From contig NZ_WACG01000007.1 of the NCBI RefSeq assembly GCF_009193255.1, positions 62,001-126,000 on the forward strand: 64,000 nt of DNA, read 5' to 3'. The notes beneath the pieces are model-generated. The model ran no database searches. It was not told where the DNA came from and saw only the letters and a program-made list of their open reading frames with translations. Origin of the DNA: Arthrobacter koreensis. GTDB lineage: Bacteria; Actinomycetota; Actinomycetes; Actinomycetales; Micrococcaceae. The position numbers and the translations under genes were made by a program. Shown in pieces: positions 17,937-27,420 of the stretch (the first letter of the stretch is position 1; every line of letters begins with the position of its first letter).

Positions 17937-19367
17937 ATGGGACACACCCACCTGCACGACGCCGGAACACCCACCCGAGCGGCCCTCGCCGCGCGTCGAA
18001 AGGCCAACCGGCTGCTCACGGCCATCCTCGTGCCGCTCGGCCTGCTGGCCGTCGCGGGAATGATTGCGCTGTGGCCCAGCGGCGATCCGGGCGAGATCAC
18101 CATTGCGGACCCCTACGCAACCGCCGAGGGCGTCACCATCGACACCGGATCCGTCCAGCGCGTGGGCGTTGAGGACTGTCCGTCCTCCGTCACGCTCACC
18201 CAGGCCGGGGTGCAGGCGCCCCAATGCCAGGTGGCCCATGTGCTGCCCTCCTCCGGCGGTTCCGCCGTTCCCGTGGAAGTGCCCCCGGAAGTCGCCAAGA
18301 CCAATGCCATCGAGGCCGGGGATACCGTCCGCTACCTGAACCTCGAAAACGTGATGGTGGACAGCGGGGCGCCGCCGTACATCTTCATGGACTTCGTGCG
18401 CAGCGTTCCCATAGCGGCGCTCGCCGTGCTGTACGCGGCAGTGGTCATCGCCGTCGCCCGCTGGCGCGGAGCGCGCGCACTGATCGGGCTGGGCGGTGCC
18501 TATGCGGTGCTCGCCGGGTTCATCCTGCCGGGGCTGGTGGAGGGCAAGCCGCCGCTGCTGCTGGGCCTGGTGGGATCCAGCGTGATCATGATTGGAGTGC
18601 TCTACTTCGCCCACGGATTCTCGGCCAGGACCTCGACGGCGCTGCTCGGCACCCTGTTCGGGCTCGGGATCACCGCCGGGCTGGCGGCATGGGCGACGGA
18701 CGCCGCCCATCTGATCGGCGTGGACAATGAGAACGCCTATGCCCTCATCAACGCCTCGGACGAACTCTCGATCTCCGGCATCATTCTCTGCGGCCTGATC
18801 ATTTCCGGGCTGGGCGTGCTCAACGACGTGACCATCACGCAGTCCTCGGCCGTGTGGGAGATGTATGAACTGGCACCCGGGGCCTCCGCCCGGCGCCTCT
18901 TCACCGGGGCCATGCGCGTGGGGCGGGACCACATTGCCTCCACGGTCTACACCATCGCCTTCGCGTATGCCGGTGCGGCACTGCCGGTCCTGATCCTTGT
19001 CTCCCTGTATGACCGCACCCTGATGCAGACACTGACCAGCGGTGAGTTGGCCGAGGAAGTGGTGCGCACGCTCGTTGGATCCATCGGGCTGGTACTTGCC
19101 ATCCCGGTGACCACCGCCGTCGCCGTCCTGGTGGTGAAGGCCGTCGGGCTGTCCGGGGCCCGGGCGGAACACGCCGGCGATTCACCGGACACCGGCCCCG
19201 GTGCCGCAGGGAACGGGCGTGAACCGGCACGGACTGCGGCCGGCGGCTCCGCGGCACTGGGCCGGCCGTCCGGCGGAGCCGCTGCGGGTGAGCCCGGAAC
19301 GCGCCGCGGGGCGCGGGCAAGGCGTTCCGCACCCGGCTTCCCCACGGAGGACCAGGTTCCGGAGTGA
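17937..19367 (+). CDS. YibE/F-family membrane protein
   Basis: A 476-residue polytopic protein. After a basic cytoplasmic N-terminus there is one membrane helix (about 30-48), an external domain to about residue 150, and then seven or eight membrane helices that form the YibE/F-like domain (PVILAVLYAAVVIAVARWRGARA..., GVLNDVTITQSSAVWEMYE, RVGRDHIASTVYTIAFAYAGAALP). A low-complexity Gly/Pro/Arg tail follows from about residue 410. The molecular function of the family is not established. ATG 17937 has a GAGGA ribosome site 6 nt upstream and is preferred over a GTG at 17925. Confidence 0.85.
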   Translation: MGHTHLHDAGTPTRAALAARRKANRLLTAILVPLGLLAVAGMIALWPSGDPGEITIADPYATAEGVTIDTGSVQRVGVEDCPSSVTLTQAGVQAPQCQVAHVLPSSGGSAVPVEVPPEVAKTNAIEAGDTVRYLNLENVMVDSGAPPYIFMDFVRSVPIAALAVLYAAVVIAVARWRGARALIGLGGAYAVLAGFILPGLVEGKPPLLLGLVGSSVIMIGVLYFAHGFSARTSTALLGTLFGLGITAGLAAWATDAAHLIGVDNENAYALINASDELSISGIILCGLIISGLGVLNDVTITQSSAVWEMYELAPGASARRLFTGAMRVGRDHIASTVYTIAFAYAGAALPVLILVSLYDRTLMQTLTSGELAEEVVRTLVGSIGLVLAIPVTTAVAVLVVKAVGLSGARAEHAGDSPDTGPGAAGNGREPARTAAGGSAALGRPSGGAAAGEPGTRRGARARRSAPGFPTEDQVPE

Positions 19368-19443
19368 CCACGGAGAGGCCTCCGCGACGACACCCTTCGT
19401 GCAAACCCGCGCAGGATTTGCACCCGCTTGCGAGAATAGGAGG

Positions 19444-20616
19444 GTGAGCGTTGCAACCACTAAGACCAGGCTTGAACTGCCGCCGCTGCAGCTCGGCAAG
19501 CTGACCATCGATACGCCGGTGATCCTGGCTCCCATGGCAGGCATTACCAACAAGGCGTTCCGCCGGCTGTGCCGCGAGTACGGCGGCGGACTCTACGTCA
19601 CCGAAATGGTGACGTCCCGGGCCCTCGTGGAGCGCTCGCCGGAGTCGCTGCGCATTATCCAGCACGACGACGACGAATCCATCCGCTCGGTCCAGCTCTA
19701 CGGCGTGGATCCCGTGACCGTCGGCGCGGCCATCCGGATGCTCGTGGAGGAAAACCGGGCAGACCACATTGACCTCAACTTCGGCTGCCCCGTTCCCAAG
19801 GTCACCCGCAAGGGAGGCGGCTCCGCCCTGCCCTGGAAGCTGGACCTGTTCACGGCGATCGTCCAGACCGCCGTCCGGGAAGCCTCCAAGGGAGAGATCC
19901 CGCTGACCATCAAGATGCGCAAGGGCATCGACGAGGACCACCTCACCTTCCGCGAAGCCGGCAAGATCGCCCGCGACGCCGGAGTGGCGGCAGTAACCCT
20001 GCACGGACGCACCGCTTCCCAGTTCTACTCCGGCAAGGCGGACTGGAACGCCATCGCCGAACTGCGCGAATCCCTTCCCGACGTGCCGGTGCTGGGCAAC
20101 GGTGACATCTGGTCCGCGGAGGACGCCATCGCCATGGTCGAGCAGACCGGTGTTGACGGCGTCGTCATTGGCCGCGGCTGCCAGGGCCGCCCGTGGCTCT
20201 TTTCCGACCTGCAGGCAGCCTTCGAAGGCCGCGAGGACCGCCACCGTCCCGGACTGAAGGAAGTTGCGGACAGCGTCTACCGGCATGCCGAGCTGCTGGT
20301 GGAAACCTTCGGCGATGAAGTCATTGCCCTCCGGGACATCCGCAAGCACATGGCCTGGTATTTCAAGGGCTACGTGGTCGGGGGAGAGCTGCGGGCTAAG
20401 CTGGCCACTGTGCCCTCCCTCGAGGTCCTCCGCGGACTCCTGGCGGAACTCGATCCCACCGCGCCGTATCCCGGCGCGGATGCCGAGGGCCCCCGTGGCC
20501 GGGCAGGCACACCCAAGAAGACAGCACTGCCGGAAGGCTGGCTGGACGGCCGGGAACTGAACCCCGCCCAGAAAGCCATCATTGCGGCAGCCGAACTCGA
20601 TGTATCAGGTGGCTAA
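19444..20616 (+). CDS. dusB: tRNA-dihydrouridine synthase
   Basis: A 390-residue FMN enzyme that reduces uridine to dihydrouridine in the tRNA D-loop. The TIM barrel begins IDTPVILAPMAGITNKAFRRL. The catalytic cysteine is Cys115 in DLNFGCPVPKV, followed by KGGGSALPWK, IKMRKGID, HGRTASQFYSGKADW and the FMN-binding GNGDIWSAEDA and GRGCQGRPWLF. Full length for the actinobacterial DusB-like group. The GTG start lies directly after AGGAGG, too close for a normal Shine-Dalgarno, but GAGAAT ends 6 nt before it, so the transcript may be leaderless. dgt follows 7 bp later. Confidence 0.93.
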   Translation: MSVATTKTRLELPPLQLGKLTIDTPVILAPMAGITNKAFRRLCREYGGGLYVTEMVTSRALVERSPESLRIIQHDDDESIRSVQLYGVDPVTVGAAIRMLVEENRADHIDLNFGCPVPKVTRKGGGSALPWKLDLFTAIVQTAVREASKGEIPLTIKMRKGIDEDHLTFREAGKIARDAGVAAVTLHGRTASQFYSGKADWNAIAELRESLPDVPVLGNGDIWSAEDAIAMVEQTGVDGVVIGRGCQGRPWLFSDLQAAFEGREDRHRPGLKEVADSVYRHAELLVETFGDEVIALRDIRKHMAWYFKGYVVGGELRAKLATVPSLEVLRGLLAELDPTAPYPGADAEGPRGRAGTPKKTALPEGWLDGRELNPAQKAIIAAAELDVSGG

Positions 20617-20622
20617 GAACAT

Positions 20623-21906
20623 ATGACCCTTCCGCAGGTTTTCCGTACCGCCGGCTACACCGACGTGGACCAGTCACGCTGGGTCACCGAGCCGGCCAAG
20701 AGCACGCACCGGACGCAGTTCGGCCGCGACCGTGCCCGGGTACTGCATTCCTCGGCCCTGCGCCGGCTGGGTGCCAAGACGCAGGTAGTGGCTCCGGACA
20801 CCGACGACTTTGTCCGCACCCGCCTTACCCACAGCCTGGAAGTGGCGCAGGTGGGACGCGAACTGGGCAACGCCCTGGGCTGCGACCCCGACGTCGTCGA
20901 CGCCGCCTGCCTCTCCCATGACCTGGGTCACCCGCCCTTCGGGCATAACGGCGAAACCGCACTGAATGACATTGCCCACGCCATTGGCGGGTTCGAAGGC
21001 AACGCCCAGACCCTGCGGCTGCTGACCCGGCTTGAGCCCAAGATCATTGGACCGGACGGATCCCCGGCCGGCCTGAACCTCACCCGCGCCAGCCTGGACG
21101 CGTCCTGCAAGTACCCGTGGTCCGCCGTCGACGCCCCGCTGGTCAACGGGCACCGAACTACCAAATTCGGCGTGTACGAGGATGACCTCCCGGTCTTCAC
21201 GTGGCTGCGTGACGGCGCGCCGGCCGGCCGGTCCTGCCTTGAAGCGCAGGTCATGGACCTGGCGGATGATATTTCCTACTCCGTGCACGACGTCGAAGAC
21301 GCTATCGTTGCCGGACACGTGCAGCTCAAGTGGCTGGACAATCCCGACCAGCGCGCCAGAGTGATCGGCTACACCCAGCAGTGGTACGTGCCCACCGCGG
21401 ATCCCGCTGCCGTGGACGCCGCCCTTGCCCGCCTGGAAGCCGAAGGCGTCTGGGTCCGCGAAGCCGACGGGAGCCGCCGTTCGATGGCTGCGCTGAAGGA
21501 CATGACGAGCCAGCTCATTGGACGCTTCTGCTCCAGCGCCATGGACGCCACCCGGGACATCTACGGACTGGATCCGCTGACCCGGTACAACGCTGAAATG
21601 GTTGTTCCCGAGGAAACGCAGCTGGAGATCGCCGTGATGAAGGGCCTGGCGACCACCTTCGTCATGACTACGGACCAGCGGCAGCCGCTGTACGAACGGC
21701 AGCGCGAAGTCCTCACCAACCTGGTTGCCCAGCTCTCCGCCACCGGTGACCGCCACCTTGAACCGATGTTCGCGGCGGACTGGCGGGAAGCGGCCGACGA
21801 CGGCGCCCGGCTGCGCGTGGTCATCGACCAGGTGGCCTCTCTGACGGACGGATCCGCTCTGGCCCTGCACGAACGCCTGGTAGGCCCGGTTCCGGCTCTC
21901 TGGTAG
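20623..21906 (+). CDS. dgt: Deoxyguanosinetriphosphate triphosphohydrolase-like protein
   Basis: A 427-residue HD-domain phosphohydrolase of the dGTPase family, which removes triphosphate from deoxynucleotides. The metal site is visible as H70 (RLTHSLEVAQVGREL), H99-D100 (CLSHDLGHPPFGHNGE) and an Asp in LEAQVMDLADDISYSVHDVEDA. The family usually binds a divalent metal. The gene lies 7 bp after dusB and 36 bp before dnaG, a cluster order common in actinobacteria. Substrate preference (dGTP or several dNTPs) is not readable from the sequence. Confidence 0.93.
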   Translation: MTLPQVFRTAGYTDVDQSRWVTEPAKSTHRTQFGRDRARVLHSSALRRLGAKTQVVAPDTDDFVRTRLTHSLEVAQVGRELGNALGCDPDVVDAACLSHDLGHPPFGHNGETALNDIAHAIGGFEGNAQTLRLLTRLEPKIIGPDGSPAGLNLTRASLDASCKYPWSAVDAPLVNGHRTTKFGVYEDDLPVFTWLRDGAPAGRSCLEAQVMDLADDISYSVHDVEDAIVAGHVQLKWLDNPDQRARVIGYTQQWYVPTADPAAVDAALARLEAEGVWVREADGSRRSMAALKDMTSQLIGRFCSSAMDATRDIYGLDPLTRYNAEMVVPEETQLEIAVMKGLATTFVMTTDQRQPLYERQREVLTNLVAQLSATGDRHLEPMFAADWREAADDGARLRVVIDQVASLTDGSALALHERLVGPVPALW

Positions 21907-21942
21907 GAACCCGGGTTTGGTCCCGGGGAATAAGGTAGAACC

Positions 21943-23913
21943 ATGGCCGGCCTGATTAAACGCGAAGACATTGATGAAGTACGCTCCCGCACCGATATCA
22001 AGGCGGTAGTGGACGGGTATGTCACGCTGAAATCCGCCGGAATCGGCTCCTTCAAGGGACTGTGCCCCTTCCACGACGAACGCTCCCCGTCCTTCCACGT
22101 CCGTCCCCAGGTAGGCACCTACCACTGCTTCGGCTGCGGGGAGAGCGGTGACGTCATCTCTTTCGTGCAGAAGATGGACCACGGCACCTTCTCAGAAACC
22201 GTGGAGAAGCTCGCCTCCCGCCTGGGCTACGAACTCCACTATGAAGACGGCGGAACCGGTCCGCGCCGCGAGGACGTGGGCAAGCGCCAGCGACTGCTGG
22301 ACGCGCACAAGGTTGCCGCGGAGTTCTTCCGTGAACAGCTGCTCACTCCGGGAGCTGCCGCGGCCCGCAGCTTCCTGGCCGAACGCGGCTTCGACCCCGC
22401 CGCCGCAGAGCACTTCGGAGTGGGCTACGCGCCGCAGGGCTGGGATTCGCTGCTCAAGCACCTCACCGGGCGCGGGTTCACCCGGGAAGAACTGGCCCAG
22501 ACCGGCATGTTTTCCACCGGGCAGGATGCGTCCCGGTTCTACGACAGGTTCCGCGGGCGGCTGATCTGGCCGATCCGGGACCTGACCGGCGCCACCATCG
22601 GGTTCGGCGCCCGCAAGCTGTACGAGGATGACCAGGGACCCAAATACCTGAACACCCCGGAAACCCCGCTCTACAAGAAGTCCCAGGTCCTCTACGGCAT
22701 TGACCTGGCCAAGCGTTCGATTGCCAAGGATCGCCAGCTGGTGGTGGTGGAAGGCTACACGGACGTCATGGCGTGCCACCTCGCCGGCATTACCACCGCA
22801 GTGGCCACCTGCGGCACCGCTTTCGGTACGGACCACATCAAGATTGCCCGCCGGCTCCTTTCCGACGACGGCACCGGGGGAGAGGTCATCTTCACGTTCG
22901 ACGGCGATGCCGCCGGCCAGAAAGCAGCCCTCCGTGCGTTCGAGGAAGACCAGCGCTTCAACGCGCAGACCTTCGTCGCCGTCGACCCCCACGGCATGGA
23001 CCCCTGCGACATCCGGCAGCAAAAGGGTGACGCCGCCGTGGCGGAACTGATCCGCTCCCGCCGGCCGCTGTTTGAGTTCGCGATCCGCTCCACGCTCGCC
23101 AAGTTCGACCTGAACACGGTGGAGGGGCGCATCTCTGCCCTCCGCGCCGCGGCTCCGGTGGTTGCCGAAATCCGTGACTCCGCCATGCGCCCGGCCTACG
23201 CCCGGGAACTGGCCGGTTGGCTGGGAAGCGAGGTGGACGACGTCCTGCGCGCCGTGAACGCTGCAGCGAAGCGGCAGCGCGAAGCCCGGGACCCGAACAG
23301 TCCGCAGTACCAAAAGGGCCAGCAGGCCGTCCACGGACAACAGGGCCAGTATGGCCAGCACGCCCAGCACGCCCAGTACGGCCCGCAGCAGGCGGAACCG
23401 CACCCGGCGCAGGAAGCCGCCCCCGAGGCCCAGTCCTTCGCCCGCCCGGATCCCAATGACCCGGCGGCACGAATGGAACGCCAGGCCCTGGAGGTGGTGC
23501 TCCAGCAGCCAGGACTCCTGGACGCCGGCCAATGGGAGCGGTTCAAGGCAGCACGGTTCACCGTCCCGGCCTACGTGGCGGTCCACAACGCGGTGCGGGC
23601 TGCCGGGGAGGTTCCGGCGTCTGCCGCAGCATGGGTGGAGCAGGTCCGCCAGGAACTGCCGGACGCCCTGCGCGGTTTCGTCAGCGAACTGGCGGTGACA
23701 CCCATCCCCGCCCGAGACGCGGATGCCCTTGCGATGTACTGCCGGGACATCCTCAACCGGCTCTTCGAGCTTCAGGTGACACACCTTAAAGCGGAGAAGC
23801 TGGGGCAGCTGCAGCGGCTGGATCCCAGCGCGGATCCGGCGCTGTTCCAGCAGCTCAACCGCGAGCTGATGGAGCTCGAAATGCAGCGGCGTGCCCTGCG
23901 TGAGATGCAGTGA
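21943..23913 (+). CDS. dnaG: DNA primase
   Basis: A 656-residue replication primase. The N-terminal CHC2 zinc finger has C41, H44, C62 and C65. The catalytic core carries the primase motif RFRGRLIWPIRDLTGATIGFGAR. The TOPRIM segment VVVEGYTDVMACHLAGI and FDGDAAGQKA supply the acidic metal site. A Gln/His/Tyr-rich linker (about residues 450-490, repeated QGQYGQHAQ-like units) precedes the C-terminal helicase-binding region. ATG 21943 is preceded by TAAGGT and 6 nt with no clear Shine-Dalgarno. Confidence 0.97.
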   Translation: MAGLIKREDIDEVRSRTDIKAVVDGYVTLKSAGIGSFKGLCPFHDERSPSFHVRPQVGTYHCFGCGESGDVISFVQKMDHGTFSETVEKLASRLGYELHYEDGGTGPRREDVGKRQRLLDAHKVAAEFFREQLLTPGAAAARSFLAERGFDPAAAEHFGVGYAPQGWDSLLKHLTGRGFTREELAQTGMFSTGQDASRFYDRFRGRLIWPIRDLTGATIGFGARKLYEDDQGPKYLNTPETPLYKKSQVLYGIDLAKRSIAKDRQLVVVEGYTDVMACHLAGITTAVATCGTAFGTDHIKIARRLLSDDGTGGEVIFTFDGDAAGQKAALRAFEEDQRFNAQTFVAVDPHGMDPCDIRQQKGDAAVAELIRSRRPLFEFAIRSTLAKFDLNTVEGRISALRAAAPVVAEIRDSAMRPAYARELAGWLGSEVDDVLRAVNAAAKRQREARDPNSPQYQKGQQAVHGQQGQYGQHAQHAQYGPQQAEPHPAQEAAPEAQSFARPDPNDPAARMERQALEVVLQQPGLLDAGQWERFKAARFTVPAYVAVHNAVRAAGEVPASAAAWVEQVRQELPDALRGFVSELAVTPIPARDADALAMYCRDILNRLFELQVTHLKAEKLGQLQRLDPSADPALFQQLNRELMELEMQRRALREMQ

Positions 23914-23964
23914 GACGCGGATTTCGTTTCTTGGCTCTTCGTCTGTAAAGTAATAGTCGCGCTT

Positions 23965-24037
23965 TCCCCCGTAGCTCAATTGGCAGAGCATTCGACTGTT
24001 AATCGAAGGGTTACTGGTTCGAGTCCAGTCGGGGGAG
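23965..24037 (+). tRNA. tRNA-Asn(GTT), copy 1
   Basis: A 73-nt cloverleaf: acceptor TCCCCCG/CGGGGGA, D-loop AGCTCAATTGGCAGAGC, anticodon loop CTGTTAA with GTT, T-arm GGTTCGAGTCC. The 3' CCA is not encoded. Identical to the copy at 24166-24238. Confidence 0.97.
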
Positions 24038-24043
24038 CAACTG

Positions 24044-24084
24044 GGCTCCTGACCTGTACAAAAGCAGGTCAGGAGCCTTCTTCT
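24044..24084 (+). terminator. Rho-independent terminator after tRNA-Asn copy 1
   Basis: Perfect 13-bp stem GGCTCCTGACCTG/CAGGTCAGGAGCC with an 8-nt loop, followed by TTCTTCT. Confidence 0.8.
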
Positions 24085-24165
24085 CGCTTCCGTCTCCGGC
24101 AGCGGGGAGCAGGCCGGGCAGGCGGTGACAGCTGCCGGGCCGGTGTAGACTGATTGTCGCCGCTT

Positions 24166-24238
24166 TCCCCCGTAGCTCAATTGGCAGAGCATTCGACTGT
24201 TAATCGAAGGGTTACTGGTTCGAGTCCAGTCGGGGGAG
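24166..24238 (+). tRNA. tRNA-Asn(GTT), copy 2
   Basis: Identical in sequence to copy 1, including the CGCTTT just upstream. A separate promoter-like TAGACT lies 18 nt before it. CCA is not encoded. Confidence 0.97.
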
Positions 24239-24246
24239 CAACTGCC

Positions 24247-24275
24247 GAAGGCCCGTAACGCTGTTACGGGCCTTC
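24247..24275 (+). terminator. Hairpin after tRNA-Asn copy 2
   Basis: Perfect 13-bp stem GAAGGCCCGTAAC/GTTACGGGCCTTC with a 3-nt loop, 8 nt after the tRNA. No T-run follows. The next 285 bp to maeB hold no convincing gene. Confidence 0.6.
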
Positions 24276-24561
24276 GCTGCATCCGGGGCGCATCCGCCCC
24301 GGGCCCGGGAAGCGCAGGTGCCGCGCCGCCGTCGGCCGCAGTTTGCCCACCATGCCCGCCCCGCGGCTACACTGGGGGTCTGCCGCCGCGCAGGCCACCG
24401 GATCCACAACATATCCGCACGCCGCAGGCGGCCGGGGCGTACCTATCCTGATGCCCATGCCGGAACCCTACTGTTCCGCCGCATACGTGTTTATGAGGCT
24501 GCTGATCCAGCGGATCCCTCAACCGCGGTCCTTCTTTTCTTCCTTCATCAGGAGTACAACC

Positions 24562-25719
24562 ATGACCTCTACTGCCGTAACTGCAACCATCACCGAGCAG
24601 GAAATCTTCGCGTTCCACGAAGGCGGCAAGCTGTCCGTCGAGACCACGCAGCCGCTGGATTCGCAGCGGGCCCTCTCTATCGCGTACACCCCGGGCGTGG
24701 CGCAGGTGAGCCGCGGAATCGCCGCGGAACCGCAGCTGGCCGAGTCCCACACCTGGGCATCCCGGCTGGTGGCCGTTGTCAGCGACGGCACCGCCGTCCT
24801 GGGCCTGGGCAACATCGGTGCCTCCGCCTCCCTGCCGGTCATGGAGGGGAAATCGGCGCTGTTCAAGACCTTCGCCGGGCTGAATTCGATTCCGCTGGTC
24901 CTGGAGACCACGGATGTCGACGAAATCATCGAAACCCTGGTGCGCCTGCGGCCCAGTTTTGGTGCCGTGAACCTGGAGGACATCTCGGCGCCGCGCTGCT
25001 TCGAGCTGGAGAGCCGCCTCATTGAGGCGCTGGACTGCCCGGTGATGCACGATGACCAGCACGGCACCGCCATCGTCGTACTGGCCGCGTTGACCAACGC
25101 GGCCCGGGTCACGAACCGCGGGCTGGCGGGGATGCGTGTGGTGATTTCCGGCGCAGGCGCCGCCGGGGTTGCGTGCGCCACGATCCTCCTGGAAGCCGGA
25201 GTGCACGACGTCGCTGTCCTGGACTCGCGCGGAATCCTCTCCGCCGGGCGGGGGCTGGATGGGGCCAAGGGCGAACTTGCCGCCCGGACCAACCCGCGCA
25301 ACCTCGAAGGGGGACCGGCCGAGGCGATGGCCGGCGCCGACGTCTTCATCGGTGTGTCCTCCGGAACCGTCCCGGAAGACATCCTGGCAACCATGGCACC
25401 GGACGCCATCATCTTTGCCCTCTCCAACCCCGATCCCGAAGTCCATCCGGACGTTGCCGCCCGCCACGCTGCCGTCGTTGCTACCGGCCGCAGTGATTTC
25501 CCCAACCAGATCAACAACGTCCTGGCGTTCCCGGGGATCTTCCGCGGCGCGCTGGACAGCGGCGCCCGCCGGATCACCTCCGCGATGAAGGTGGCCGCCG
25601 CAGCCGCCATCGCGGACCTGGTGGGGGATGACCTGGCTCCGGACCACATTGTCCCGAGCCCGCTGGATCCGAGGGTGGCGCCGGCCGTGGCTGCTGCCGT
25701 AGCTGACGCTGCCGGCTAG
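24562..25719 (+). CDS. NAD(P)-dependent malic enzyme (short form)
   Basis: A 385-residue oxidative decarboxylase that converts malate to pyruvate and CO2. It is the short bacterial form without the C-terminal phosphotransacetylase-like domain of MaeB. Conserved blocks: LSIAYTPGVAQVSRGI (residue about 36), VSDGTAVLGLGNIGASASLPVMEGKSALFK, VNLEDISAPRCFELE, MHDDQHGTAIVVLAAL and the Rossmann motif VVISGAGAAGVACA, then ALSNPDPEVHPD. Cofactor choice is not certain. The start has AGGAG 7 nt upstream. The frame is open for 219 nt upstream but that part shows no family similarity. Confidence 0.93.
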   Translation: MTSTAVTATITEQEIFAFHEGGKLSVETTQPLDSQRALSIAYTPGVAQVSRGIAAEPQLAESHTWASRLVAVVSDGTAVLGLGNIGASASLPVMEGKSALFKTFAGLNSIPLVLETTDVDEIIETLVRLRPSFGAVNLEDISAPRCFELESRLIEALDCPVMHDDQHGTAIVVLAALTNAARVTNRGLAGMRVVISGAGAAGVACATILLEAGVHDVAVLDSRGILSAGRGLDGAKGELAARTNPRNLEGGPAEAMAGADVFIGVSSGTVPEDILATMAPDAIIFALSNPDPEVHPDVAARHAAVVATGRSDFPNQINNVLAFPGIFRGALDSGARRITSAMKVAAAAAIADLVGDDLAPDHIVPSPLDPRVAPAVAAAVADAAG

Positions 25720-25907
25720 GCGGGCGGCGGCAAACTGCCGGTTCCGGCGCCCGCCGGGGGTGTGTCCTCCGCCGTTTGTGCGGAACGTACCCCGGGCGGG
25801 CGCTGTGCCGGAATCCTGCGGCCACAGTTCCCAGTGATCCAAAGGATGCTTAGTGTTGGAGTAGGCTTTATTGGTTATTTCCCAGCACTAGGAAAGCCGA
25901 GGAACCG

Positions 25908-27356
25908 ATGGGTGCCAGCCAGACAGGCCCTAGCCAGACAGGCCCTAGCCAGGGAAACGCCGGACACGTTTCACACCCGGCAAAAGTCATTGCAGTAACC
26001 GTTGCCGCAGCAGTCGGCGGGCTGCTTTTCGGCTTTGATACAGCCGTTATCAACGGGGCCGTCGACGCGATTGGCGGCGAATTTTCGCTCAGCGCAGGAG
26101 TGCTGGGCTTCACGGTTGCCATTACGCTGCTTGGCTGCGCGGTTGGCGCGTGGTTTGCCGGCCAGCTTGCGGACCGGCTGGGCCGCAAGACGGTCATGGT
26201 GGCGGCTGCCATCCTCTTTGCCGTCAATTCAATTGGCTCTGCCTGGGCGTTCAGTGTCTGGGACCTGATGCTCTGGCGCCTAATCGGCGGCCTGGCCATC
26301 GGCACGGCGTCGGTCATCGCCCCTGGCTACATAGCCGAAGTAGCCCCGGCCAAGTGGCGCGGGGCGCTCGGATCGGTGCAGCAGCTGGCCATCACCCTGG
26401 GCATTTTCGCGGCCCTGCTCTCCGATGCCTGGCTCGCCAACAGTGCCGGCAGCGCGTTCAACGAACTGTGGTGGGGCATGGCCGCCTGGCGGTGGATGCT
26501 CCTGGTGGGCGTAGTCCCGGCCATCGTGTACGGAATCCTGGCACTGACGATCCCGGAGTCGCCGCAGTATCTGGTAAGGAAAAACCGCGACGAAGAAGCC
26601 GCCCGGGTGCTCCGGAGCATCACCGGTGTCCAGGACACGGACCGGAAGATCCGCGAAATCCGGGAAAGCTTCGCAAGCGAAGAGCGCGCCACCTACGCGG
26701 ACCTGCGCGGAACCATGCTGGGCCTGAAGCCCATCCTGTGGATTGGCATGTCCATCGCCGCACTGCAGCAGCTGGTGGGCATCAACGCCATCTTCTACTA
26801 CTCCACCACCCTGTGGCAGTCGGTTGGCTTCAGCGAATCGGACTCCTTCACGACGTCGGTGATCACTTCCGTAGTCAACGTGCTGATGACGATCGTCGCC
26901 ATTGCCTTCGTGGACCGGGTTGGCCGCCGCAAGCTGCTCATGACCGGCTCGATCGGCATGTTCGTGGGCCTGCTGGCGGCAACCGTGTCCTTCTTCCAGG
27001 CGGACAGCAGCAGCGGAGAAGTAGTGCTGCCGCAGCCCTGGGGTGCTGTCGCGCTGATCGGCGCCAACCTGTTCGTCGTCTTCTTTGCAGCAACCTGGGG
27101 ACCGGTCATGTGGGTGACGCTGGGGGAGATCTTCCCGAACAACATCCGATCCCTCGCGCTGGGGCTGAGCACCATGGTGAACTGGATCTTCAACTTCATC
27201 GTCACGCTGTCCTTCCCCTGGGTCAGCGAAAACTTCGGGTTGTGGATCATGTACGCCATCTTTACGATCTTCGCGGTGGTCTCGTTCTGGTTCGTCAAGA
27301 CGAAGCTTCCGGAGCTCTCCGGCCGCGAGCTGGAGGAGAACCGGGACAAACTGTGA
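25908..27356 (+). CDS. MFS sugar porter
   Basis: A 482-residue, twelve-helix transporter of the sugar porter family. Signatures: GGLLFGFDTAVINGAV in helix 1, DRLGRK in the first intracellular loop, PESPQYLVRK after helix 6, QQLVGINAIFYYS in helix 7, DRVGRRKL between helices 8 and 9, and a final PE(L/S)-type segment KTKLPELSGREL. These proteins are usually sugar/H+ symporters. The substrate is not evident. The first residues contain a tandem QTGPS repeat from an exact 15-bp duplication (25917-25946). GAGGA lies 5 nt before the ATG. Confidence 0.92.
   Translation: MGASQTGPSQTGPSQGNAGHVSHPAKVIAVTVAAAVGGLLFGFDTAVINGAVDAIGGEFSLSAGVLGFTVAITLLGCAVGAWFAGQLADRLGRKTVMVAAAILFAVNSIGSAWAFSVWDLMLWRLIGGLAIGTASVIAPGYIAEVAPAKWRGALGSVQQLAITLGIFAALLSDAWLANSAGSAFNELWWGMAAWRWMLLVGVVPAIVYGILALTIPESPQYLVRKNRDEEAARVLRSITGVQDTDRKIREIRESFASEERATYADLRGTMLGLKPILWIGMSIAALQQLVGINAIFYYSTTLWQSVGFSESDSFTTSVITSVVNVLMTIVAIAFVDRVGRRKLLMTGSIGMFVGLLAATVSFFQADSSSGEVVLPQPWGAVALIGANLFVVFFAATWGPVMWVTLGEIFPNNIRSLALGLSTMVNWIFNFIVTLSFPWVSENFGLWIMYAIFTIFAVVSFWFVKTKLPELSGRELEENRDKL
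25917..25946 (+). repeat. 15-bp tandem repeat inside MFS N-terminus
   Basis: AGCCAGACAGGCCCT is repeated twice exactly and in frame, giving QTGPS twice. A partial third unit (AGCCAGG) follows. Confidence 0.85.
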
Positions 27357-27420
27357 CTCATGGTGCTGGGGCGCCTGGGCATCGGCTAGTGAAAGCTGAG
27401 GAGAATGGTAATTTTGGGTA

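Noticed and set aside
22192-24282. 696-codon minus-strand open frame across dnaG and the tRNA genes
   Set aside because: It runs through both tRNA-Asn genes and opposite DnaG motifs, and shows no domain.
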